Shown in pieces: positions 1 through 7,153 of a stretch of 38,302 bases of DNA. Position 1 is the first letter of the stretch, and each line of letters opens with the position of its first letter. This DNA is from an uncultured Verrucomicrobiota bacterium (lineage in GTDB: Bacteria > Verrucomicrobiota > Verrucomicrobiia > Verrucomicrobiales > Akkermansiaceae): assembly GCA_937867415.1 (NCBI GenBank), contig CALMKO010000089.1:1-38302 (forward strand), read 5' to 3'. The translations under genes were made by a program, and so were the position numbers. The notes under the pieces were generated by a model, which saw only the letters and a program-made list of their open reading frames with translations, was not told where the DNA came from and ran no database searches.

Positions 1-96
1 AAGCCTGCGATCCGGATGGACACCCTGCCACGCAGCGAGCTAGGCAAGCTCCGGAGGGCCAGCCTGAGGGATTCATTCATTCCCAATAACTTCTAA
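1..96 (+). CDS. C-terminal end of an adenylate-forming (AMP-binding) enzyme, partial
   Basis: The frame starting at base 1 is open for 31 codons and stops at TAA 94-96. The peptide contains DTLPRSELGKLRRASLRD, which fits the end of the ANL superfamily (acyl-CoA synthetases, adenylation domains). There a Leu-Pro-Arg turn leads to the catalytic A10 lysine in a Gly-Lys pair, followed by a basic helix. In this family that lysine takes part in adenylating a carboxylate substrate. The rest of the gene lies upstream of the window, so the substrate cannot be inferred. A condensation-type acyltransferase ORF lies just beyond the next gene, so the three could belong to one cluster. The call rests on a short peptide and is moderately sure. 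Confidence 0.62.
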   Translation, partial: KPAIRMDTLPRSELGKLRRASLRDSFIPNNF

Positions 97-132
97 CTCC
101 CTAAAATGAACAACTCTCCGCCCGCCGTGCGT

Positions 133-138
133 AAGGAG
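133..138 (+). promoter_or_regulatory. Shine-Dalgarno site deciding the start of the heparinase-like gene
   Basis: AAGGAG lies six bases before the ATG at 145. It favours 145 over the upstream in-frame ATG at 106, which has no such site and would put 13 polar residues before the signal peptide. Confidence 0.7.
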
Positions 139-144
139 AGTTCA

Positions 145-1914
145 ATGATGCTGAAGACCCTCGCTGTCTCGCTTGCCACCCTCACCATCGCCCAGGGTCA
201 GTTGGCGGAGAAAGCTCACCCGCGCCTCTGGTTCCCGGTCGTGGACGAGGCGGCCATGCGCGAGAACATCGCTCGCGACCCCCTCGCCGCGCGCCTCCAA
301 TCCGCCATCATGAATCAGGCCGCCACGGTCCTTGAGAAGCGCACTTGCCGCTACGACATCCCCGATGGCAAACGCCTTCTCACGGAGTCCCGCCTCGCGC
401 TTCACAACATCCTTCACACGACTTGGGCCTGGCGCATGGGCGGCGGCGAGGCTTACCGCCTCCGCGCCATCGCGGAACTCGATGCCGCGTGCGCCCTCAA
501 GGATTGGAATCCCAGCCACTTCCTTGACACGGCGGAAATGGCCACCGCAGTCGCTGTCGGCTACGATTGGCTCCACGGCACTCTTTCCCCGCAACAACTC
601 AGCACTTACCGCAGCGCCATCATCGAAAAGGCCCTCAAGCCAGCCCAAGCCATTTTCCAGAAAAAATCCGGGTGGGCCATGCCTCGCAACAATTGGTCCC
701 AAGTCTGCGGTGCGGGAATCGCTCTTGGGGCCGCTGCCATTGCCGAGCCCAACGCGCCCGAAAACAGCGCCCTCTCGGAAGAACTCTTCACCCAAGGACT
801 CGAACTCGTCCAAGCTTGTGGAAAATTCTACCGCCCGGACGGCATGTATCCGGAAGGGCCGGGGTATTGGCATTATGGAACGAATTTCCATGTCATGATG
901 CTCGCTGCGTGCGCCCCGCTGGACATCCCGCTCACGGACGATCCCGTCCTACGCCGGGCGGGGGACGCGATCATGCATCTTTCGAGCTCCACAGGGGTTT
1001 CCTTCAATTTTGCGGACGGCAATCCAAGCCGCTCCGTGCCTTCCGCCGCGCAAGCCTGGATCGCCCGCCACTACGGCGATCCAGCGCAAGCGGCTTACAT
1101 CAGGACCGAGCTCAGTGGGCGTCTCGATCAGGGAAAAGGAAAAATCGCGGGCGATCGCTGGTTTCCTCTGACTCTTCTCTGGCTTCCGCCCGCCCCGCCA
1201 GAATCCACCCGGATCCCTCTTGCCGCCACCTTTGGCGGTGAACAATCCGTGGCAATTTTCCGCACCGGGTGGGCGAATCAAGATGCCTGGCTCGCCATCA
1301 AGGGCGGCACGCCTGCTTCCAATCACGGCCACATGGATGTCGGCTCCTTTGTTTACGACGTACACGGGCAACGCTGGTTCCATGACATGGGAAGTGAAAA
1401 CTACAATCTCCCCGGCTACTTTGGAAAATCCCGGTGGAGCTATTACCGTCTCCAAAATCGGTCCCACAACACATTGGAAATCCATGGGAATCTCCAGAAC
1501 GCCCACTCAAAACCCTGTCCGCTCATTCACTCATCCCTCGCCGGGGATTCTCTCGTCGCCACTTTCGACCTCACCGCTGCCTATCAAGGATCAGCAACCC
1601 AGGTGATTCGTTCGGCAAGCTTTGACAAAACCCTGGGGGCCACCCGCATCGAGGATGTGATTACCGCGCCTACCGGAGATGTTGTCTGGCGGGGGCTGAC
1701 CGATGCGGAAATCACGATCAGCGGACCCATCGCAACGCTGCGGAAAGCGGGTAGGCAAATCAGGATCTGCCGACTCAGCCCCACTGGCACCTGGAGCATC
1801 GCCGCTGCCACGCCACCGCTCAAAACTGAGAAACCGAACGAGAATTTCCGCGTCCTGGTGCTGACGGTTCCGCAAGCCCCGCAGCTTTCGATTCGGGTCG
1901 AAATCCGGCCATGA
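145..1914 (+). CDS. Secreted heparinase II/III-like polysaccharide lyase
   Basis: The protein has 589 residues from the ATG at 145. It opens with a signal peptide (Met-Met-Leu-Lys, a hydrophobic stretch to about residue 20, then Gln-Gly-Gln), so it should act in the periplasm or outside the cell. Residues 30-350 look like the alpha-helical toroid of alginate and heparinase-type lyases, with WAW, YDW and NNW aromatic motifs. Around residues 393-400 lies NHGHMDVGSF, which matches the start of the heparinase II/III C-terminal beta-sheet domain, where a conserved histidine helps bind or cleave uronic-acid polymers. The likely role is beta-elimination of an acidic polysaccharide; the actual substrate is unknown. 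The TGA stop overlaps an ATG at 1911 that opens a 54-codon frame with no recognisable product. The family call is good and the substrate open. Confidence 0.8.
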   Translation: MMLKTLAVSLATLTIAQGQLAEKAHPRLWFPVVDEAAMRENIARDPLAARLQSAIMNQAATVLEKRTCRYDIPDGKRLLTESRLALHNILHTTWAWRMGGGEAYRLRAIAELDAACALKDWNPSHFLDTAEMATAVAVGYDWLHGTLSPQQLSTYRSAIIEKALKPAQAIFQKKSGWAMPRNNWSQVCGAGIALGAAAIAEPNAPENSALSEELFTQGLELVQACGKFYRPDGMYPEGPGYWHYGTNFHVMMLAACAPLDIPLTDDPVLRRAGDAIMHLSSSTGVSFNFADGNPSRSVPSAAQAWIARHYGDPAQAAYIRTELSGRLDQGKGKIAGDRWFPLTLLWLPPAPPESTRIPLAATFGGEQSVAIFRTGWANQDAWLAIKGGTPASNHGHMDVGSFVYDVHGQRWFHDMGSENYNLPGYFGKSRWSYYRLQNRSHNTLEIHGNLQNAHSKPCPLIHSSLAGDSLVATFDLTAAYQGSATQVIRSASFDKTLGATRIEDVITAPTGDVVWRGLTDAEITISGPIATLRKAGRQIRICRLSPTGTWSIAAATPPLKTEKPNENFRVLVLTVPQAPQLSIRVEIRP

Positions 1915-2064
1915 CCCCGGCATGCTCGACGCCGCGTGGCGGGCGCTTCGCGGTGGATGGATGCTCCCGGTATCGCTGCGATGCTGATTGCCCAGCCATG
2001 GCCCAGCCCCTCGGGAAAGATCGCGGAAATTTTTGTTTCCGGGACGCGGCGGCGTGGGTGAGGA

Positions 2065-3015
2065 TTGGGGGGTAGATTCCCATTGAGCCAGCGATCCCGA
2101 CAAAACGTATCCTCCGATTGGTTCCGCGCTTCCGAGGCGGCGGGGGATTTCATGGGCATACGCTACGGGTGGGTTTCCCGGGAAACGGGGCTGGTCGCGT
2201 GGCATTTTGTTTCCCATGTCGAGTGCGATGGGATTGGTGGCTTCGCGCGGCTGCTGCGGGAGCGCGGCGCGGAAATCGAGCAGCTGCCGCAGACCAGGCA
2301 TTCATGCCGTGGTGTGATCGCGCCGCTGTGGCGGCTTTGGCGCGACGGCCGCAAGGAAGGGAAGTGCGCGGATCGTAGCGACTGGAGCACGCCGGAGCCG
2401 CCGCTTTCCGTGGGCTGGCATCTTTTCACGGAGGGCGAGACGGAGGAGATCCTCTCCGCCTGCCGACGGCTCAAGGTCACGGCGAACAGCTTCCTGTTGC
2501 GACATCTCGATCTGGCGGTGCGTCCGGCAGTCCGCAGGCCGCGGCAAGGCATCGCTTGGATGATCCCGGTCAACCTGCGTGGTGACATCCGCTATCCCGA
2601 TGATACGGAAAACCATGTGAGCTGCATCGAGGTGCGCATCGGGAGGGAGGATGATGCACCAGCCATCCATGACCAAATCCGGCGTCGCTTGGCGCGTGGT
2701 GAGCATCGCGCCAATTTTCTTCTACTCACCGCGGGTGGTATTCTGGGGCATCAGGCGAAGGTGGACTACCTAAAAAAAGAACGAGCCAAACCCGCTGGCA
2801 CCATTGGGGCGTTCTCGAACCTCGGCGTGTGGAAAGGCGGTGAAGACGGTGCTGGCTGGGTATTCTGCCCGCCTGTCGTGACGGGGCAGTTGCTTGGAGC
2901 CGGTTGCGTGACCATGAATGGTCGCCTCGGGCTGGCGGTGCAGGGGCGCGACGCAGGCTCCTGGATGGAGCGATGGGTCTCGCAGCTGTGCGGGCGGGGA
3001 GTGGGCCCGGAGTAA
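2065..3015 (+). CDS. Condensation-type acyltransferase-like protein, N-terminally short
   Basis: The frame encodes up to 316 residues from TTG 2065; an in-frame stop at 2059-2061 blocks any earlier start. ATG 2152 is an alternative. Near residue 50 lies SHVECDGIGG, a variant of the HHxxxDG motif of condensation-domain, PapA-like and wax-ester-synthase-like acyltransferases, with the first histidine replaced by serine. WMIPVNLRGD and NHVSCIEV further on fit the second half of such folds. In this superfamily the motif normally lies about 120-150 residues from the start, so roughly 80-100 residues seem to be missing. I found no convincing match to them in the other frames of 1915-2064. It may be a decayed gene, a frameshifted gene, or a naturally short homologue. 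The 150 bases before it hold nothing else recognisable. Confidence 0.5.
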   Translation: MGGRFPLSQRSRQNVSSDWFRASEAAGDFMGIRYGWVSRETGLVAWHFVSHVECDGIGGFARLLRERGAEIEQLPQTRHSCRGVIAPLWRLWRDGRKEGKCADRSDWSTPEPPLSVGWHLFTEGETEEILSACRRLKVTANSFLLRHLDLAVRPAVRRPRQGIAWMIPVNLRGDIRYPDDTENHVSCIEVRIGREDDAPAIHDQIRRRLARGEHRANFLLLTAGGILGHQAKVDYLKKERAKPAGTIGAFSNLGVWKGGEDGAGWVFCPPVVTGQLLGAGCVTMNGRLGLAVQGRDAGSWMERWVSQLCGRGVGPE

Positions 3016-3095
3016 GCCCCCCTTCCGGGGCGGCGGGATGATCGCTGCCTCAGGACAAGCCGAGGATTACCTAACAGATTGTATTCGGCCCCGTG

Positions 3096-4154
3096 TTAGA
3101 AGTTCCAGTCGTGTTGATCGAGGTCGCAGACGCAGGCGCTTAGCAGCTGCACGCAGGCGCTCAGATCCTCCTTGTGGCAGGTCTCGATGGTTTGGTGGAT
3201 GTGGCGCGTGGGGACGGAAATCGCGCCGGCGATGGAGCCACCGGCGACCATTCTCTGGAGGTTGGCGGTGTCGGTGCCGCCAGCGGAGAGAATTTCCGGT
3301 TGCCACTTGATATGATGACGCTTTGCAGTGGCTTTCATGAACTCAATCATGCGGTAATCACAGATGACCGAGGAGTCCATGAGCTTGATGGCAGCGCCCT
3401 CGCCCAGTGCGGTGCAGCGTTCCTGGGGCGTGGAGCCCGGAATGTCATAGGCGATGGTGGTGTCGAGGCCGAAGCTGAAATCCGGCTGGACTTGCAAGGC
3501 GGATGCCTGGGCACCGCGGAGGCCCACTTCCTCCTGAACGGTGAAGACGGCGTGGAAATCATAGGCGGGCTTGCGCTTGGAGGCCTTCAATGCGCGGAGC
3601 GTTTGGATCAAAACAAAAACGGAGGCCCGGTTGTCGAGGGATTTCACATTCACGCAGTCACCGAGCTCGATCAGCGGCGAGTGGCGGGTGACGAAATCCC
3701 CGATGGAGACGAGTTTTTCGACCTCTTTTTTCGGAAGTCCGGTATCGATGAAGTAGTCCGTGATCTTGGGGACCTTGTTTTTTTCCTCGGGGGACATGAT
3801 GTGCACGGGCTTGGAGCCCATGACCCCCATGAGATCCTTGCTGCCGTGGATGATGACACGTTGCGAGGTGAGCGTCTTGGGGTCGAATCCACCGACCGGA
3901 TTGAAGCGGACGAAGCCCTTGTCGTCGATGTGGGTGACGATGAAGCCGATTTCATCCATGTGGGCGGCGGCCATGATTTTGTGGCTGGCGGATTTGCCTT
4001 TTTTAAGGGCGATGACATTGCCCATGGCGTCCACCTTGATGGAGTCGGCAAGGCCGGAGAGTTCGGCAAGCACGAGCTTGCGGATCTCTTTTTCATACCC
4101 TGGAGCGCCGGGAGCTTCACAAATTCGGGTGAGTAAGGGGATGTCGATTGGCAT
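3096..4154 (-). CDS. M42-family aminopeptidase (FrvX/YsdC/PepA type)
   Basis: The 352-residue protein has the layout of M42 metallo-aminopeptidases, cytoplasmic enzymes that form large oligomeric cages and trim N-terminal residues from peptides. AHMDEIGF near residues 64-71 supplies the first zinc histidine and the following aspartate. KSLDNRAS carries the bridging aspartate, and VQEEVGLRGA carries the catalytic glutamate pair. GLDTTIAYD and the late PTRHIHQ histidine complete the metal site. Length is normal for the family. It is transcribed towards the acyltransferase ORF and away from the DUF177 gene, from which it is separated by 87 bases. Peptide trimming would fit with the peptide importers elsewhere in the window, but that link is only an inference. 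Confidence 0.9.
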   Translation of the reverse strand: MPIDIPLLTRICEAPGAPGYEKEIRKLVLAELSGLADSIKVDAMGNVIALKKGKSASHKIMAAAHMDEIGFIVTHIDDKGFVRFNPVGGFDPKTLTSQRVIIHGSKDLMGVMGSKPVHIMSPEEKNKVPKITDYFIDTGLPKKEVEKLVSIGDFVTRHSPLIELGDCVNVKSLDNRASVFVLIQTLRALKASKRKPAYDFHAVFTVQEEVGLRGAQASALQVQPDFSFGLDTTIAYDIPGSTPQERCTALGEGAAIKLMDSSVICDYRMIEFMKATAKRHHIKWQPEILSAGGTDTANLQRMVAGGSIAGAISVPTRHIHQTIETCHKEDLSACVQLLSACVCDLDQHDWNF

Positions 4155-4241
4155 GGCGGGGCGAACTTAGCGGGGCGGGGGCGCTTGCGAGTCAGAAATT
4201 TTGCGACTTGGCGGCGCGGGTGAGTGAGTTACCATCCGGCC

Positions 4242-4745
4242 ATGAAGGGACAATTAATCATCGATCTGGCAACCTTGCCGGATGAGGGGAAGCAGTATGA
4301 GGGGGACCTCCCGAAAGAGGTGTTCGGCTTGGCGGAGGACGACGCGCAGGCGGTCGGGCCGCTGAGTTATGATCTCTGGGTGCAACGATTTGGTTCTGAA
4401 CTGCTTATGACTGGTAAACTGGCAGCTCCATTCGAATTTACGTGTGTCAGGACTTTGCATCCGTTCGTGCAGACGATCCGTTTGGAGGAGGCTGCGGTGT
4501 CGATTGAGATTGAGCGCGAGGGGGTGATTGATGCGACAGAAGCGCTGCGTGAAGAGGTTTTGATCAACTTTCCGGTGGACCCGAGATGCGAGGATGGAGA
4601 TGTCCCGCAGAAGTGTGAAATCGATTCCCGATATTTATCAGTGGACAAGTCCCCAGAAGATGGGCTACCCACTCCGCCCCGCGCCGAGAGTGACGACCGA
4701 TGGTCTGCTCTCGACATCCTCAAGGACCTCAAGGACAAAACTTAA
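4242..4745 (+). CDS. yceD: DUF177 (YceD-like) protein
   Basis: The 167-residue protein matches the YceD/DUF177 family, which sits next to rpmF in a wide range of bacteria and is linked to 23S rRNA/large-subunit accumulation. Visible family features are CVRTLHPF in the middle, the DATEALREEVLINFP block, and a C-terminal RWSALDILKDLK. One of the usual cysteines is present, but the CxxC-like pair is not clear. I prefer ATG 4242 because the family begins with a short charged strand; GTG 4224, six codons upstream, is possible. It ends 13 bases before rpmF and is probably co-transcribed with it. Confidence 0.85.
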   Translation: MKGQLIIDLATLPDEGKQYEGDLPKEVFGLAEDDAQAVGPLSYDLWVQRFGSELLMTGKLAAPFEFTCVRTLHPFVQTIRLEEAAVSIEIEREGVIDATEALREEVLINFPVDPRCEDGDVPQKCEIDSRYLSVDKSPEDGLPTPPRAESDDRWSALDILKDLKDKT

Positions 4746-4758
4746 CTGAACTACGACC

Positions 4759-4941
4759 ATGGCAGTACCAAAAAGACGCCAATCCAAAAGCCGCCAAAAA
4801 ATGCGCCGAGGCGCAACACGCTGGCGCGCACCGATCTTCAAGAGCTGCTCTGAGTGCGGCAGTAAAGTGCCTTCGCACATCGCGTGCCCCTCATGCGGGT
4901 ATTATCGCGGTCGCCAGGTGCTCGAAGTCGAGGCACTCTGA
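4759..4941 (+). CDS. rpmF: 50S ribosomal protein L32
   Basis: The protein has 60 residues, the standard L32 length. It starts MAVPKRRQSKSRQ, the conserved L32 N-terminus that inserts into rRNA. SCSECGS and CPSCGYY each give a CxxC pair, so this is the zinc-ribbon form of L32 rather than a cysteine-free paralogue. It follows the DUF177 gene, as in many bacteria, and is closed by an intrinsic terminator 28 bases downstream. Confidence 0.97.
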   Translation: MAVPKRRQSKSRQKMRRGATRWRAPIFKSCSECGSKVPSHIACPSCGYYRGRQVLEVEAL

Positions 4942-4968
4942 GGTTGAAGATCGTTCCCACCATTCATT

Positions 4969-5000
4969 ACCGCCCGGGGATTCCTTGGGCGGTCATTTTT
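4969..5000 (+). terminator. Rho-independent terminator after rpmF
   Basis: The arms ACCGCCCGGGG (4969-4979) and CCTTGGGCGGT (4983-4993) pair over 11 positions, the inner two as G-U wobbles, around an ATT loop. CATTTTTG with a run of five T follows. It should separate yceD-rpmF from plsX-fabH, which are one operon in Escherichia coli. Confidence 0.85.
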
Positions 5001-5048
5001 GTGCATCCGTAAACCGTTTTAACTCTGTAAAAGCATTTTCTATCCTGC

Positions 5049-6077
5049 ATGAAAGTCGCCCTGGACGCAATGGGTGGGGACCACGCCCCCGCCGTGAACA
5101 TCGGAGGAGCTATTGATGCACTGCGCTACCATCCGAAATTGACCCACCTGTATTTGGTGGGCATTGACGACGTTTTGCAGGAAGAGTGCAAGAAGCAGGG
5201 ACTGGATTTGAACGATCCCCGGGTGAGTATCATTCATGCTCCCGAGGTCATCGGGATGGCAGAACCCGGGGCGAAAACCGTCCGGCGCAAAAAGTTGTCA
5301 TCGATCAGCATCGCCATGGACATGGTCAAGGATGGCCGTGCGGACGCGTTTGTGTCAGCTGGAAACACGGGCGCGGCGGTGGCCGCTGCGACGTTGAAGC
5401 TGCGGACGCTTCCCGGCGTGGATCGTGCCGGCATCGCCTCCGCCTTGCCGAATGAGTATGGAATTTGCCATATCCTCGATGCGGGTGCGAATCCTGAAGC
5501 GAAGCCTGAGCACCTTGTGGCTTATGCCGTGATGGGCACCGCTTTTGCACGGGGAGTCCTCGGGGTGAAGAATCCCAAGGTCGGGCTGATGTCAAACGGC
5601 GAGGAGGATGAAAAGGGGACCACCTTTACCAAGGAGGCTTTCAAGCTGCTCAAAGAGACACCGGGTATCAATTTCATCGGAAACGTTGAGGGACGGGATC
5701 TTTTTGAATCTGAACTCGACGTGGTGTTGTGCGACGGCTTTGTGGGCAACATCATGCTCAAGTCCATCGAGGCGACTGCCAAGGCGGTCTCCAAATGGTT
5801 GAAAGCCGAGATCAAAGGCAATCCACTCCGAATCGCAGGTGCCATGTTGGCGCAGGGGGCGTTCAAGGCGCTCAAGGAGAAAAGCAGTTATGAGACCTAC
5901 GGTGGCAGCCCCTTGCTCGGAGTCAATGGGGTGGTCATCATCGCTCATGGCTCCTCAACCGCGCTTGCGGTGCGGAATGCGATCCGGGTTGCATTGGAAA
6001 CCGTGGAGAACCGGGTCAATCCTCAGATTGAAAGCGCGCTGGCCGCACTTTCTCCTGTCGGACGCCAGGAAGTTTGA
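5049..6077 (+). CDS. plsX: Phosphate acyltransferase PlsX
   Basis: PlsX makes acyl-phosphate from acyl-ACP and phosphate, which PlsY then uses to begin phospholipid synthesis. It is a peripheral membrane enzyme. The 342-residue protein starts MKVALDAMGGDHAP, the diagnostic N-terminal motif. SAGNTGA, ILDAGANPEAKPEHL, GLMSNGEEDEKGT, FIGNVEGRDLF, DGFVGNIMLKS and YGGSPLLGVNG follow in the order of the family. Length is normal. fabH begins 45 bases downstream, so the two probably form an operon for fatty-acid and lipid initiation. Confidence 0.97.
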   Translation: MKVALDAMGGDHAPAVNIGGAIDALRYHPKLTHLYLVGIDDVLQEECKKQGLDLNDPRVSIIHAPEVIGMAEPGAKTVRRKKLSSISIAMDMVKDGRADAFVSAGNTGAAVAAATLKLRTLPGVDRAGIASALPNEYGICHILDAGANPEAKPEHLVAYAVMGTAFARGVLGVKNPKVGLMSNGEEDEKGTTFTKEAFKLLKETPGINFIGNVEGRDLFESELDVVLCDGFVGNIMLKSIEATAKAVSKWLKAEIKGNPLRIAGAMLAQGAFKALKEKSSYETYGGSPLLGVNGVVIIAHGSSTALAVRNAIRVALETVENRVNPQIESALAALSPVGRQEV

Positions 6078-6122
6078 TTTTCGTTTTCACTTCGCGCTTG
6101 TGGCAACCCGTCATGGGTTCCA

Positions 6123-7136
6123 ATGTCCCGGCGCATGAGTGAATTGTCGTCCCCGTATCAAGTCTGCGTTGCTGGAACCGGCAGCTACGTCCCGGAAAGA
6201 ATCCTCACCAATGAGGAACTTGCCGCCAAAGTGGATACCAGCGATGAGTGGATCGTGACGCGCACCGGGATCAAAGAGCGCCGGATCGCTGCTGAGGGTG
6301 AGTTCACCTCACACATGGCGACACACGCTGCCAGGCGAGCCCTCGAACAGGCAGGGCTGGCGGCGGAGGATGTCGAGTTGATCATCGTCGCCACGATCAC
6401 GCCGGACACGCCCACGCCGGCGACCGCCTGTTATGTCCAGCAAAGTCTGGGGGCAAACCATGCGGTCGCTTTCGACATCTCGGCGGCTTGCTCGGGGTTC
6501 CTGTATGCCATGAAGATTTCCAAGCGCCTCATTTCCGATGGCGCCTTCAAGAACGCGCTCATCATCGGCGCGGAAAAACTCTCTGCCGTGACGAACTGGG
6601 AGGACCGGACAACCTGTGTGCTCTTCGGCGACGGCGCTGGAGCGGCGGTCCTGCGCCGGGCCGAGCCGCATGAGGGCTCGATCCTCGCCACCGAGATGGG
6701 AACAGATGGAAATCTAACACACCTGCTCAACATCCCGGGCGGAGGCACCGCCTGTCCGATCACCAGTGCCAACGTCAACGATCACCTGGTGACGCTCACC
6801 ATGATGGGCAAGGAGGTCTTCAAACATGCCGTCAACCGCATGAAGGAGGCGGCGGAAAAGGTCATCGACCGGGCGGATCTCAAAGCGGAGGATATCGCCT
6901 GCGTGATCCCCCATCAGGCGAATCTTCGGATCATCGATGCGATTGCCGACCGCCTTGCAGTTCCCAATGAGCGAGTATTCGTCAATCTTGACAAATACGG
7001 CAACACATCCGCCGCGGCGGTCGCCATCGCCCTGGATGAGGCGAACCGGACCGGCGCGTTCAAGCGCGGGGAGCACATCGTGCTGGTGGTCTTCGGGGCG
7101 GGCCTTACCTGGGCTGCCGCGGCGATCCGCTGGTAG
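6123..7136 (+). CDS. fabH: 3-oxoacyl-ACP synthase III (KAS III)
   Basis: FabH condenses acetyl-CoA (or branched primers) with malonyl-ACP to start fatty-acid synthesis. The 337-residue protein shows the full Cys-His-Asn triad: Cys123 in DISAACSGF, His264 in IPHQANLRI and Asn294 in KYGNTSAAA. TSDEWIVTRTGIKERRI and the final GAGLTWAAA are typical. ATG 6123 and ATG 6135 are both possible starts and neither has a clear Shine-Dalgarno site; the difference is four residues. It follows plsX and is followed after 17 bases by the peptide transporter gene, so all three could share a transcript. Confidence 0.96.
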   Translation: MSRRMSELSSPYQVCVAGTGSYVPERILTNEELAAKVDTSDEWIVTRTGIKERRIAAEGEFTSHMATHAARRALEQAGLAAEDVELIIVATITPDTPTPATACYVQQSLGANHAVAFDISAACSGFLYAMKISKRLISDGAFKNALIIGAEKLSAVTNWEDRTTCVLFGDGAGAAVLRRAEPHEGSILATEMGTDGNLTHLLNIPGGGTACPITSANVNDHLVTLTMMGKEVFKHAVNRMKEAAEKVIDRADLKAEDIACVIPHQANLRIIDAIADRLAVPNERVFVNLDKYGNTSAAAVAIALDEANRTGAFKRGEHIVLVVFGAGLTWAAAAIRW

Positions 7137-7153
7137 TATCCCTCGCCGATTCC

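Noticed and set aside
1911-2074. 54-codon frame overlapping the heparinase stop (ATGA)
   Set aside because: The translation has no hydrophobic pattern or motif, and I could not connect it to the acyltransferase ORF by a single frameshift.
3071-3099. Inverted repeat CTAACA/TGTTAG at the end of the M42 gene as a terminator
   Set aside because: Only six pairs, includes the stop codon, and no T-run follows on either strand.
3174-4136. 320-codon open frame opposite the M42 peptidase
   Set aside because: Antisense shadow; the minus-strand frame has all catalytic motifs of the family.
5018-5046. Promoter for plsX (TTTAAC, 17 bases, TATCCT)
   Set aside because: Spacing is ideal but both boxes match poorly, and the start of transcription would fall within the plsX start codon region.
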